Assembly (NCBI GenBank): GCA_030268105.1
Contig: BSDZ01000086.1
Coordinates: 3,860,501-3,924,500 of the forward strand
Source of the DNA: Volvox africanus
Lineage: Eukaryota; Chlorophyta; Chlorophyceae; Chlamydomonadales; Volvocaceae
Direction: 5' to 3'
Length of the DNA stretch: 64,000 nt
In this document: positions 49,413-61,800 of the stretch, in pieces
Layout of the letters: each line of letters opens with the position of its first letter
How positions within the stretch are numbered: position 1 is the first letter of the stretch
Notes under the pieces: model-generated
The model's input: the letters and a program-made list of their open reading frames with translations, nothing else
Databases searched by the model: none
What the model was told of the DNA's origin: nothing
Made by a program: the position numbers and the translations under genes

Positions 49413-51132
49413 AAGGAAGGGGATGGGCGAGCAGCCGGCAGAACACATGAGCTTAGTTGTGGTGTGCCTTTAAGGCCCTGAACGTGCACGTGTTTTATCC
49501 GGGAGAATACGGTTTTGCACAAAGTAAAGGGATAAATGGGGACTGTGGTGAAATGATGGGCGATTTAGGGTGTTGGAATTGGAGTTGGGACAGCATGGGC
49601 CCTAGGACTCAGCCGAGGCCATCATCGTGGAGCCTTTTCGATTAGGATGGCAAACGAGAGGCCCTGGACGGGCAGACGCAGACGCAGACGCGCAGGACAG
49701 AGCGATGGCGTCGTGCACCGCATCGGCAGCACCGGAGCTGGCTGCTTGTGCGACGGCGTTGCCACCTGTCATCCAAGTACCGAATTTCCTGACTAGCAAA
49801 CTGCTTGGTCCATACGTTGTGAGGGTGTGCAGCGGGGTGAAAGGGAACACGCGGGGCCTGGGCTGCATGCTGCAGGTTTACGTGTGCAAAGAGGGAGGAT
49901 GGGGCTCACGGGAGTGTGTTGTTGACAGGATGAGTATCAGGACTGGAACTCGCAGGACAGAGCTGTACGGAAACCAACGGACTCGGTAGGGGGGTCCCAT
50001 ATAAAAGAACCTCTTTACTCGTGAGGGCCCGGGTGTAGCTGAAAACCAACCCGGGAGGGGCTCCTGGCAAAAATCCAACCAGTAAAATGAAATAGGCGAT
50101 GTCGCCACAGCACGTGATGGGTGCACCAAGCTCTGCGCACGTACGCGTGCGAAGGAAATTTTGATTTTCGGGTCCTGATGGTAGATGTGGTGATAATGGT
50201 GGTGATGATGATGGTAATAATGGTAGTGGTGTCGATGGTGTTTGGGATGATCGTGGTGCAGTGGGAGCCATGAAAGTGCAAGAGTCTGGACTCCCCGGTC
50301 CCTTCCTGATGTATCGCGGATCCCGGGTATCAGGTCCGTTGCTGTCGTCGCTGTGACGACGGAAGATGACCAGGTGACATTGATGAACACTGCCCGACAC
50401 GTCACGCTCACTGGCATCCCGCACGCCCTTAGGCTGCAGTCAGAGGCCGTCGCAAGCTCGCACGCATGGAGCTTAACAAGTGGGTGGGACGTGGTCTCTG
50501 TAGCGGTGCATGACACAAGGGCAATTGTATCTTCTTATATTTTGTCACAAAGTTGCAATAGAAGCTTCGATCACCGTCGCTGTTGCTGTTACCGAAGGAT
50601 GTGCTCAGCGTGCGAGCCCCTCCCTTTCAGCCACTTGCCCGCTCCTCTCTTTTTCTCCCGACCGACACCCTCCCCGGTGCCCCCCACTTCCGACCGGGGA
50701 TACTGCCCCACACTCTGCACCTCGATGACGAGGTAGAGCTCATCTGCCGCGCCGTCAAGGTACACCGGAATGAGTGCCTCATAGGCGCGCGAGTCACGGG
50801 CGGGAGCACAATCGGAGATGTACACGTACCATCTTTGGGCGAACACATGTATCATCAGGACGGAAGGGCAGAAAGATTGGAGAGGTCTTCGAGGACGTAC
50901 CTGCTGGGACGTACCTGCTGGTTCCCCGAGGCCCTAACATAACATATTGTCCATACATCTCGTGCCTTGGGAAGTGGCCGTTCTCATCGCTACTCCTAGA
51001 TACACGTCGCCCTTCGAACGCCGGTCACAAACATAGCTTTGCCATGCTAGTAGGCTTATTACCAGCTACCCTTCACTACGCAAATACTTAGGCCATGCAC
51101 AGTGTGTCATGCATAGGTCACACCCTCATGTA

Positions 51133-53336
51133 TCAACGCGCGTCAGCTGGGCGCACCTCCACTGGCTGCATCGTTGCAAGGTTGGTGACGTCAAGGTCGA
51201 TGACGTAGGGTGCTTTCATTTGGTTGGAGCGGATGACCACCTCGTTGGCGATATCGACAATGGTCTTGGACGGAACGGTGCGGGGTTTCATCCCCTGGCC
51301 CATCACAACCTAAACAGGGCAAGGCGGGCCGTGAAGGCCCTTGTTGCATGGTTCCTGTTCCATGGGCCAGAAGTCCACCAGCCGTGGTAGCTCCTTACCG
51401 GGATTGATGATGATTCGGTGTTTGTTTGTTTGTTGATTGATGATGATTCGGCCATCGTGCGCTGTGAATTACGGGCAACACATGAATGAATCAGATAGAG
51501 GCGAGGAAGACAGTAATCAATATGGTCTCACTCAGTTCTACATGCGCAGCCTTCTCTTCCGAGAGAAGGTTAGTTCTTGTCCGATATGTACTTAAGCGCA
51601 AATCTTTAGGTTTCGTTTGAGCTCGGGACGGTATCCCCCGTTCGGCGTACACCTTTCATAGTCACTATATTTGTTCTGCAGCGAAAATGGACGGCAAGGG
51701 CGGCAAGGGCCCGCCCAACCCCCGACTCACCAATACGGTGTAGACACCACAGTTTTCCAAGTACTCACCGGATCGGCTCCGGGAGATGGGTGTGATGCAT
51801 CTACAGGCAACTTAGGAATGTTGCTTGGCCTTGGACGTTCTCCTTGTCGTGGTTCAGGAGGTAGATGTCATCATCGTCGTCGTAGATATCATCGTCTTCC
51901 ACTGGAATGGCTGCGACTGCCACAGCATGCTGCTGGCGTGGCTGCTGCTGCTGGAGTTGCTGCTGGTTCTTCTGCAGCTCCACCAGGTTGTTGTCGAACA
52001 TGATTTGCCCCATCTTGTGGGGTGCCTTAAAGTTCGCTGGGGCCTTGTCGGGTGGGCAATGTAACATTACTGCTCCGCGTGCCCAAAGCGCCCGAAATAA
52101 TTGAAGCCAGCAGAATCCCGACCCCGTGCCGCCAGCGGCAACCCCAGAGGGGCGCTGGCCACGATCACCCTGCGGTCACGACATAACACCGCACTATCAT
52201 ACTTTTGCTCCTATTGAAAGATGGACACGACGCGAGCTCGTGAGTCGATGTTGGGAGTGGCGTAACGGCACTGTATGTGTCTAAGGGACGGCATTATGTC
52301 GTGACACTGCTGCTACCGGTATGGCACGGCCTCGAACGACATTCTAACTGCGGTACTTGCCGCTTGCTTTCTGCCGTGCATTTCGTTGCTGTCATGAGAC
52401 ATGTTTGCCCCAAGGTGACTGCAGTGATAGTTAGCTGCTGACACCGCCGACCGGGTAGGCGTCTGCCCGCTGGCCTTGGGCGTGACTGGCATCCTTGCCC
52501 CTTGCATATTCGACTTGTTGCCCTCATCCAGGGGTCCGTCATCAGTCAGGTTCCGCCATGTACGTTCCGCAAAGTTGGCGATTTTCTCGGAGGTTCCAGA
52601 ACTGCTCGTTCTTGTGCATGGTGCAGAATTTGAACTTCACATGGCCCCGTGGAGACCATTTATGTACTTTGTGGCGATAGATGGTCGCCCGTACACCGAC
52701 TCCATGAGCGAGACCAGGGCCGAGATCTCGTTCAGGTACATAGTTGGTGATGTACCTTGCTGGACGCGCGCAGACTCCTGCATCTTTGCGTGGCGGTGGT
52801 GTGGCTCGACGTTTGTCTTGGGCTTCTCAAGATAGTATTTGCCATCAAGACATTCGCCATCAAGCTCCTTGTATGCTGGGGTCCTCCTCTTTTTCCCGAA
52901 GCCATTCGAACCCTTCCATCTTGATGTTCTTCATGTTGAACGTATGCCACGTCTCAAAATTGGATTCTCACCACCGGAAAGGTGTTGAATTGGGTGATGG
53001 CTTCATGCACTGGAGCCCATCTCATGGCGGAACCTGGATCGCAGCGACCCCAAGCCCGTCCAAGCCCGTCCAAGCCCGTCCAAGTCCTTTCAAGGCTTCC
53101 GCCTACCATCTGAACCCATATTGTATCTCGTCGGTGCGGTAATATGGCATGACACCACGGTTGCTAGCGTTGGCAGTCCTGTGCGCTCTTGGGATTCTAT
53201 CTGGCTGGTTGGATGCGCCAAGCCCGTGATCACTGCTTCCGGAGCGGCACGCCAAGGGATCCCGCAGAGTAGTCATCCAATACGTCCTATGCGGTTCTGG
53301 CCTGCGGCAGCATCGCTCGTACCCATCCGACTTCAC
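51133..53336 (-). pseudogene. Decayed, frameshifted coding-like stretch of unknown family
   Basis: On the minus strand several protein-like pieces follow each other in changing frames. From about 52961 a frame reading NFETWHTFNMKNIKMEGFEW runs to REKEEDPS and stops. The next frame continues with ELDGECLDGKYYLEKPKTN and on to GRPSIATKYINGL. Then come KFKFCTMHKNEQFWNL and, in yet another frame, KIANFAERTWRNLTDDGPLD. Further down are an acidic, Gln-rich piece (52067-51801) and a 56-residue frame (51303-51133) with KTIVDIANEVVIRS. No GT-AG pairs explain most of the shifts. I do not recognise the family; a dead mobile or viral insertion, or a dead host gene, would all fit. An alternative is one or more real exons with introns I misread. 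Confidence 0.45.
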
Positions 53337-54190
53337 ATACTTCAGGGGAGCACTTGGGCAGGAAGAGGCCTCCTCCTAGCCGCGGTCGTGGGACCTAGGC
53401 TGGGAGGAAGATTGGGAGAAGGAGTAAAATCGTGGGTGAAGGAAGTGGGGAGAGCGGGGGAATGAGGGGGAGAACGGGGAAAGATGGGTATTCAAATAGG
53501 GGTTCGAAATAATATAGCCCTTGGTGAAATGACACTAGTGGCAATGGTGATGCGGCGCTGCAGGCAGCGCCAGGACGCGCCGTACGAAGGGCGCCGAGGA
53601 TAGGTGAGAGGGCAAACTCCCTAAAATCCCAAACAAGCGCCACCACCACTTTCGCCATAGGCAGCGCACGATATCATAAGCATCGCCTTCAAAGCCAACG
53701 CAACCGCCTCCACTGCTAACGCAACAGGCCCAAGACTGCCACTATCCCGGCGGTCATCACCACCACTACCACCGTCACTGCCACAACCTCCACGACAACT
53801 GGGAGCGGTACCAGTAGCGGTACCAAAAACGACAACAATAACGATACTTCAACCGCCAGCATTACTACTTCCGCCCTTACCAAGGAAACGACCACCGCCT
53901 CCGCCATCGCGACCACCTCCAACGCCGCCGCAGCAAACGCCACCACCATCACTAACGCAGCCACCGCCATAACCGCCATAAGCGTCAAACCACCAGCTCC
54001 ACTACTTCCTCAGGCCATCCCCAACTGCTTCTACGCCACGTCACGCACAACGCAACCCTGATGCTCGTCCTATTGCCGAACGGGTAATTGGACGAGTATT
54101 TGTGTGCGGGCAAACTTGCACACTGCGGCGGCGGTACAAGAGATTTCCGCAGCCGCCCTGTTGGGGCGGGAGCTTGGACACCGGCGGAGC

Positions 54191-54212
54191 GTGTGTGTGT
54201 GTGTGTGTGTGT
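54191..54212 (+). repeat. GT dinucleotide microsatellite
   Basis: Eleven GT units in a row with a further GT-rich tail, in a non-coding stretch. Confidence 0.9.
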
Positions 54213-55824
54213 ACGTGTGGGTGGAAGCAGAGCCCCAGGCCCATGCGTGTTATCCGCCAAGGAACATCGCTTATGTGTGAAAAGAAATAGTATCTTTTGG
54301 AACAGCACCAATTGGAACGACGGTATGCTACTGCCCATTGGCAACTGCATGGACACCGACGAAGTGGATGCGGAAGTGTGAATTGCTGCTCCTATTCACT
54401 TTACGCAAGCTGCAGAGAGGTTCTCGGGCTATATCTCCGCATGTCCCAACTATATGCCCCGGCACACAGCTGTCGACCTTTCCCCCCACCTGCACGTGTA
54501 TCGACCTATCTCTCGGGTACGTGGTGTACGCGTTACACGGATCAGTAGTCGGTGCACGCAGGAGGTACCTGATGGACACCTTTTTAGTCGCGAGGATTCT
54601 GCAGCTGGTCACATCGGCTAAGGAGCAGGATCACGAAGAGGATAACCTGACAACGGACCCGTGCTGTGGATGTGGCGCGGTCGTGTGAAGTGTGTGTGTT
54701 TTGTGCAGGGGACAGGGAAGACACAGCAAGGATTGAATCGAAGACGGCGCAAAGCCTAGGAACGCTAATTACAATCGTAGCCTTGGAAACCCAGGCGATC
54801 CCGAGCCTGGGGAAAGGCCAGTCCGTCGCGGGCGCCACATTATAACCCGAATGCAATGTGCAGCCGGGACACTGCCCAGTCCGCCTTTCCCGCCTTCCCC
54901 GCGTCAGGGGTCGGCAAGATAACTTGGCGATGGAGCGAAGGTATATATTCCGCACGGCTCATAACGCCCTTCCAAGTAAAAACAACTGATCCAAACCGGA
55001 CACTACTTATATATCATCAACACATAACGCAACTGCTGTCGTGCCGTTTATTGCTCCAGTAATGAATTTGCCCGGTCGTGGGTGTCCGGTCCGCGCTAAG
55101 ATGACAACAACGCTGTATTGTCCGTACAACGTTGTATCTCAGTACTCAATCCGAACAATACCTGCCACGTACAATACGCGGTACAAGCTACACCCGCACG
55201 CCCGAGGCAGCGCAGCCAGTCAAAGAATCAACGAAAAAGGGGCGCTCAGTCAAAGGACGCAACAATCGGCGGAAGGCGCAGTCCACATATCAGCACCGCG
55301 TCAGGAAATTAAAGAGCCTGCTGCTAATGTGTGAGCAGACGATCTCGCTCGGCCCGTACCTTCAGGCCGCCACCGGACGTAACGTCCTGCTCCGCACTTA
55401 TGCGCGAGTCCAAACCGCCAAAGCAGGACCACAGCCCCAACCGACGCAGCATACAGAAGCCGCCGGTGGCCGTCAGTGAGAATTGTGAATCCCCAAAAAG
55501 TTATTCCACTCCTTCAAATCCTGAAGAGCCGCAACGCATGCCTCCATCACATCATCCAAGGCCTCTACCTAACGACCCTCCTCCCCCCGCTTCGCTCGCC
55601 AGCTCGGCTGTTTTCCCACGCCACTCCACGCCCGCGCCGTGAAGCAGTGCGACCAGTCCGATCCACTGCAGCCCTGTCAGGCCAGCCCCGGCCCGAACTG
55701 GAAGCCTGAGACGCGCCCTCTCCCAAGAAGAAGTCGGCGGGATATATAGCCCCTCGACAGCTGTGAAAAGGACCGGGCACCAGATGACTGTGTGCACCGC
55801 ACCAATATCCGTCCGCCCAAGGGT

Positions 55825-58741
55825 TTACGCCGACACCTTCTTGGCGAAGTCGAGGCCCTTCTGGATCTCCGTCTTGAGCTGTGGCAGCATATCTTGCAGT
55901 GCCGCCGACTCGAAGGCGTCCAGCTCACCCAGACCCACCACCTTCGCAACACCGTGCGGCCCCAGAAGCACCTTGCTTGCGAAGAACGGTACGCCAGCAA
56001 CGACCTGCACGGAGCATCCACACCAACATCAAAATTGTAAATCAGGAATGATCATCTCATTCATATGTCAGCTCTTAAGACGTGGGGCTCCCAGGCTTGA
56101 CCCCTCTCTCTAATTTAATGCGCTCCAGCCGGTCATCCGACAATTCCTGGCCTCACTTACGTCCGACTGCACAAAAGCACACTCATAAATGTTGGGTTCC
56201 CCGTTGAGGCCCAGCAGCGTCGACTCAGCCATGCGGGCTGCGGCATAGGCCTGCAAGCATCGAGGGACAATGCAGCCAGTCAGAGGAGCTCCCTCAGGAT
56301 TAGGCCCCAGAGCCCACTAGCAGACTTCAGAGAAGATATTCGGGGTTGGTGTTGCGGGAGTGTCGGGGTGACAACATAGTCTTAAAATTGGTCTTAAAAT
56401 TGCCGGCTACCGTTAGGGAGTTGCCAGGACTCTCAAGCATGCCGGGAGACTGAAGACTACTTCGCCCATGAAAGGCGTGGCTACACCTCTTGCAACGAAC
56501 GGCTAACAATAACCTACGGTACTGCCCTGCCAGCTTCAGGTTCAACATGAGCGCTTTATAATGCTGGCTCGTGCAGTGCAGCCGTGCGTCCAGGAGGCCC
56601 GCAATCTGGTTACCATGAAGCCTTCCGACCTACATGCCACAATATCATGAGCACCACCCACCATGGACAGAGTGGCTGACCCTTTGCCTGCCTTCGCCTC
56701 CACCACCACGGTACCCGCGTTCTGGATCTTCTCGGTCATGGCCTTCTTCTCAGCCTCCGTGAAGGTCACCGGGGGAGTAGTCTGCAAGTTGTTCATTGGA
56801 AAGAAACAAACATATGTATATCTTATGCATACACGCTCACACATAGGGGCTGCATTAAGAAACAGCAGAGCTATGGACACCTCTTTCAGTTTCAGAGAGC
56901 TCTCCAATTCCCTCCATGGCGTCGCCATATTCCTCGTTGTCAAGGAAACTAAAGACGTTGCCCTAAGCGCGCGTGCGCATATCATAGCGGCCTAACAAGG
57001 CTCATACTATATTTCGCTCCATCACATTTCTCCCCCATGCAGTTTGCATGTATCTACTCATAACAATTGCGGCACAGTGCCTCCGTCTGAGAGGCATCGG
57101 GATAAGGCAAACCTTAACAATGACTCTTTCCCAATGACCACGGTTCCTTGGCCCCAGAGTTCTGCTAGGGCCTGGTACACGACCAGGACCCTGCTCTAGG
57201 CCGCACGAGGCGACCTGTACTTAATGCGAATTTCAAATTCTTATCAATTCGTGTGCAGTTCCTGCATACCTGAAGGTGTTGCAGACGGCATACTGTTCGA
57301 TGGATCCGAAACAAGCACCAAATAGACCCTTCACATTATAATATTCCAACATTTGCGGGGCAGCACCAGCCGAATTATGCTGTTCTTGTCATTCAAGGCA
57401 TTTTTGGGCGCTTCTCTGCCTTACTGGCAAGTGTTTATCTCCACTGGGGCAGATGCATGCGGACCGGCGGGCCAGCAGGCGCACGTGCCGAGGCTCAGTA
57501 GCGCTCATCTCTGTTTGGCATGCCATTTCGGCGGGTACAACTATCCAAGTACCCGTCACACCTCGTCAGCCATATTGCTTCGGGTTAGCTTAACTCATAA
57601 CGCTTAGACACGCCCTTTCACGATACTAGCAACAGATCTACGCAAACACACTGACTCATGTCACTCGAGCTCGGGGCGCATGCCCTGGGACCTAGAACCC
57701 ATGCGAACGGGCAATTGGTAACTAACCTGGGACAGGAGCGGCAGAATGGTGGCGCCCGCATGTCCGCCAATAACGGGGACGTCCACGTCCTTCATGTCCA
57801 GACCACGTGCTTCAGCGACGAAAGTATTTGCACGTACGATATCGAGGCTTGTAACGCCGATGAGCTTCTTTGGGTCATAAACACCCAAAGCCTTCAGTGT
57901 CTCAGCAGCAATTGGGACCGTCGAGTTCACGGGGTTCGTAATTATTTCGAGCACCGCCTGCATTAATTAAAAAAAGAAGTATGTTGAAGGAAATGTTCTG
58001 CATCTTTTCATGTTAACGGAGTTACATAACATCGGACAGTCACACGTGTCGGCACTTCAATCAACGGCACACCTGTGGACAGTTCTTGCCAGCAGCCTGT
58101 ACGAGACCCTGTACAATACCAGCGTTCGTGTTGAACAGGTCGTCGCGAGTCATACCAGGCTTACGTGGCACACCGGCCGGGATAACGACCAGATCGGCAC
58201 CACTGAGGCAGCCAGCCAGCTCCTCAGGACCCGTATGCGCGGTCACCTACATCGGGCCCAAGTCAAATTATCTGACAAGGCTCAAATGGAGTTGTCAATC
58301 AAAGTGTCGATGACGACAAGGCTAATCATCGCATCGCTTTTCCTCGTAACCGATCGCGCACTCATTCCAATATTCATTACAGCCGAGTTAAACTCACCTT
58401 TACAGGCGTATTGCAGTGGCTCAAGTCCGCGGCCACACCAGCGACACCAACGATATCGTAAAGGGCAAGTTCCGTCACGAACTTGTTCATTTTCAGCAGG
58501 AGGGAAAGGGGTTGGCCAATGCCACCAGCAGCGCCAAGAAGTGCCACCTTGCGAGCCTCGCATCGCAGGTTGCGACGCGAAACGCGTGCCACCATCGGTG
58601 CAGCCGCACGCGAGTGCGAACGCTGGGCAGCACCTGCATTTCGACAGTGAATATTAGTCGAGTGGTGATATACGTTTCAACAACGAAGTTGCCAAATTGC
58701 ACTGGAATGTGCTCACCAAGGTTGCGCTGAGCGAGCAGCAT
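55825..58741 (-). CDS. NAD-dependent malate dehydrogenase, organelle-targeted
   Basis: Seven exons (minus) are 58741-58717, 58633-58398, 58246-58073, 57957-57727, 56781-56662, 56250-56161 and 56004-55825, giving 351 residues. The enzyme interconverts malate and oxaloacetate with NAD(H). The nucleotide-binding loop is GAAGGIG (42-48). Substrate arginines are R115 and R121 ([10 protein letters not shown]) and R187. N153 lies in NPVNS, and the catalytic pair is D184 (SLDIVR) with H211 (IGGHAG). This is the homodimeric MDH type of mitochondria, plastids and microbodies, not the cytosolic or NADP type. The first 36 residues are Ala/Arg/Ser/Gln-rich, a plausible plastid or mitochondrial transit peptide; I see no clean PTS2 motif. 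The first coding exon is only 25 bp. The start lies 109 bp from the proposed CLP1 start on the other strand. Confidence 0.95.
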
Positions 58742-58849
58742 CCTGTCGGAAGTCTTCGAGTCAAGGAGTTCTGCAGAGGCTTATGTGACAACAAGCACAA
58801 TTTACTTACAGCTTATCGCGCTACCTCACAGCAAACAATCACGAATTGA
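58742..58849. promoter_or_regulatory. Very short putative bidirectional promoter between MDH and CLP1
   Basis: If both start codons are right, only 108 bp lie between them. The CLP1 first exon is uncertain, so the true shared region may reach up to about 460 bp. No specific site is recognised. Confidence 0.35.
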
Positions 58850-61800
58850 ATGGGGAGGGGGAGCTCTGTAAGTACGCTCCCCCGTACGTAAGGCCCCGGA
58901 TTGTTCAGAATCTTTAGCGCACCAAGGTGAAACGTTATTGTCGTCTCACACTTTCAAATCAATTTGTGTTATGACTATTTTCTTACTGAAAACTATATGT
59001 AACTGGATATTCTGTAAGCGCCGAATTCTGCCTATCCTAAATTTGAGACAGCTTTGTGGAAGGCAACAAACCAAGCAATGGTCGCACAAGAAGCCAGTAA
59101 TACTAACACATGCTTTAATCTTACGGCGGTACGGAGGAGTCCAGCAGCAAGAGTTCATACCTTATGAGGCAAGTCCAGTCACCCAGTAACGCCCGTAAAC
59201 GTGCAGAGGCAGGAGTTGCGGCTGGAGTGCTCCAATGGGAGACCTGTGTCGATCCGGGTAAGTGTTGAGGTAGGCAGCCCCGTGGCCAGGGCACAGCGAC
59301 GCGCGCACACAGGAAACTATGCAAAACCCATCAGCGTGTACACTCCACGTTCATGTGCCAGTCCACCCGATGCCATAGTCATTCACGTTGTTTTTATGCC
59401 TTTGCCCATCCTACGGGGCAAAAATTATTTGCTGCCGGTATCTCTCGCTGTAGCTCGAGGAGGGCATCGCCGAGGTATTTGGCACGGAGCTCAACCGTGG
59501 GCGAGCGGTGTCGGTGACCGGACAGAAAGTCGCGGTGGGTCACCAGGGCTGCACCCATCGAGGGCTTTGCGCGGATAGTTTGAGAGGGGCGCCTGTTGAA
59601 TGCGCATAAGCTGTAAGCAGACAGACAGACAGACTTCCGTTACAGCTTGGGAACCCTTGGAATCGCTGAAGCTGAGGGGCCAGAGGGGCCAGCAAGCGCA
59701 GAAGAAAGAGCAGACATGGCGTGGCATGGCATTGCCGAAGGTCGGTATGGGCTGTTGCTGGGGTTTGCTGCTTAATGCCGCTGTATGGTTGAAGGAGCTG
59801 TGTGGCCGAGAAGCCCACCAGGTTCGCCGCGTCCAGCGGTAGTGCATGTTGGGGTCGGGCAGTGTGTAAACGGATGGGGGAACACCAGCCACAGTGACGC
59901 CGGATATGGATTTCGACATGGAACTGTGTCGACATTCGGCAAGCTGTGGACAATTTTACTGTGAAACCATTTGGTCCTGCGTGTCTATGAGGCTATGCAA
60001 GGGGTGCTGTGAGCATGTGGAGGCTTTGATATCCAAAACATTCATGTGAAGTCAGCAATAGCCGTCTCTACAAATATACTCATTTAGCATATGAGTCTTT
60101 CCTTCCTGGTTCACGCTCTTTGATTTCGCTCCCCCCCACCGTGAGGTGTGACTTCCCCTCTTCTCATCACTGTCACTATCGCCGCCGCCCCGGTTCTCAT
60201 TTGCTGCACAGGTGTTCACGTGGTTTGGCTGCCGAGTTTCCGTGCAGGGCGAGCCAACAGTCATGTGGGTTCTTGCCGGAGCGCTTTGATAATGTGCGGA
60301 TGGGGAGCGTGCGTGTCCTCCTGATTTAGGAGCCACCTTGCACAAGTTATTGAGGTGTGAGGCAGTAGTGTAACTGCCACGACAGTAAATTTAACAACAG
60401 TAGTTTTTTAACAAAAAGAAGCAAAAATGACGCAGACAGGCATCACAAGGCAGATGCGTCGTCAGCATAACCGATTACTTGATTTCAGAGTTTCAGTGTC
60501 TACCCAAAAGCATTGGTACCCTCTCAGGACGTTTGGGGAAGTGATGACATGGGGCTGGTTTGCAGCTCAACCGATGCAAATTAACGTACGGCCATTGTTT
60601 TGCCGTATCTGAAGACTTATTGCATTTTCGCGTGATGTGGTCCCCAGAGGGCTCCCGTCTCCTCGACAAATTCGCGCCGCCAAATCTTCTGCCCATCCCG
60701 TACAGTGCCATGACGTGTCCAATACACGTCGTTGCGTTTGCCTCTGCCCTTAAACCCTTCTCTCTTTTGCACTACGACAGCATTTATCACCCTTATGCTC
60801 CCCCGCCCATCCCATCGCCGTCGCACAGGTACGTGGCCGACGAAACCCCCATGGCGTCGTACCTTAACGTGCACCAGACGCTCGATCAACGCCGTGAAGA
60901 AGCGAAGCGGGCCGGGCAGGGGTCTGCGGGGAGTAACGGCCCAGTGGTGGTGGTGGTGGGGCCCACAGATAGCGGCAAAAGCACTTTATGCCGGTTGCTA
61001 GGCAATTGGGCGGTGCGCAGCGGCTGGCAGCCTACCTTCGTAGACCTGGACGTAGGTGGGTTCTAGGCGGCGGAAGAATGGTTGCGATGAGATGAGGCTG
61101 ATTGGGAAGGTTAACGAGCGGGAAACGGGGGCCTAGAAGGGCCTAGTAGGGTGGTAGTGGTTTGGGTCAGTGGGGCGTGGTGGGCCTATTTCACTGGGAG
61201 GGTTCGGTTCAGGTGTGGCTCGGGAGGGTTTGCGGCTGAAGAAGACGGCTTTGATAAGATTAGATTCCTGCTCCTCCAGCCGATCGAACTGACGGGTGGC
61301 TCGCTAGCTGGCTGGCCAGGCTTGCAATCTTGGTAGTGTTTTGTCGTCGATTACGAGGACAACCGCTACAGCATTTCTGCTGCCCGGTGGCCCAACTCGT
61401 GCCTCGGCACCTTGCATGGTGGACAGACGACCTTTCTGCAGCGCAGCTTTCACTTACCCCCGTCCTCTCTCTCCCCACCTTCCATGTTTCCTTGTGCACA
61501 GCACCGGAATTCGTTTATTCGCTTTTCGTCCTCGTGTCAATGTTTCGTCTTCCCCCTCACCTCAGGGCAGGGCACCATTACGGTTCCCGGCTGCCTGTCG
61601 GCGGTCCCCTTGGAGCAGCCGGTAGACATTGAGGAGGGCTTCATTGCGGACCTGCCCCTGGTGTTCTTCTTCGGACACAACTCACCAGGGGAGAACCCCG
61701 CTTTGTTCAAGGTGGGCCTTCAGAAGCTCCTGATACACTGTCGAGCACACCATGTATATCCATGAATCGCCAAGCTCTTCCCTGTCGGTGGTGGTGTGCT

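Larger units (their letters stand above)
49413..55824. other. Gene-poor stretch between iminopeptidase and malate dehydrogenase 3' ends
   Basis: This 6.4-kb convergent region holds simple repeats (a gcagac tract near 49675-49700, an atc/atg-rich tract near 50175-50240, caagcccgtc repeats at 53051-53084, a GT tract at 54191-54212) and the decayed coding-like stretch listed separately. A threonine-, alanine- and serine-rich open frame without ATG lies at about 53725-54060 on plus. No complete gene is supported. The 3' UTRs of both flanking genes should lie at its ends. Confidence 0.4.

Noticed and set aside
49878..50516. 212-residue open frame on the minus strand with many histidines and tyrosines
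   Set aside because: Its central part is a translation of an atc/atg-rich simple repeat, the rest resembles nothing, and no splice-linked neighbours exist.
53716..53988. 90-residue valine- and alanine-rich hydrophobic frame on the minus strand that looks like a membrane protein
   Set aside because: It is the complement of an acc/gcc-rich repeat that reads as Thr/Ala/Ser-rich on plus; composition alone explains the hydrophobicity.
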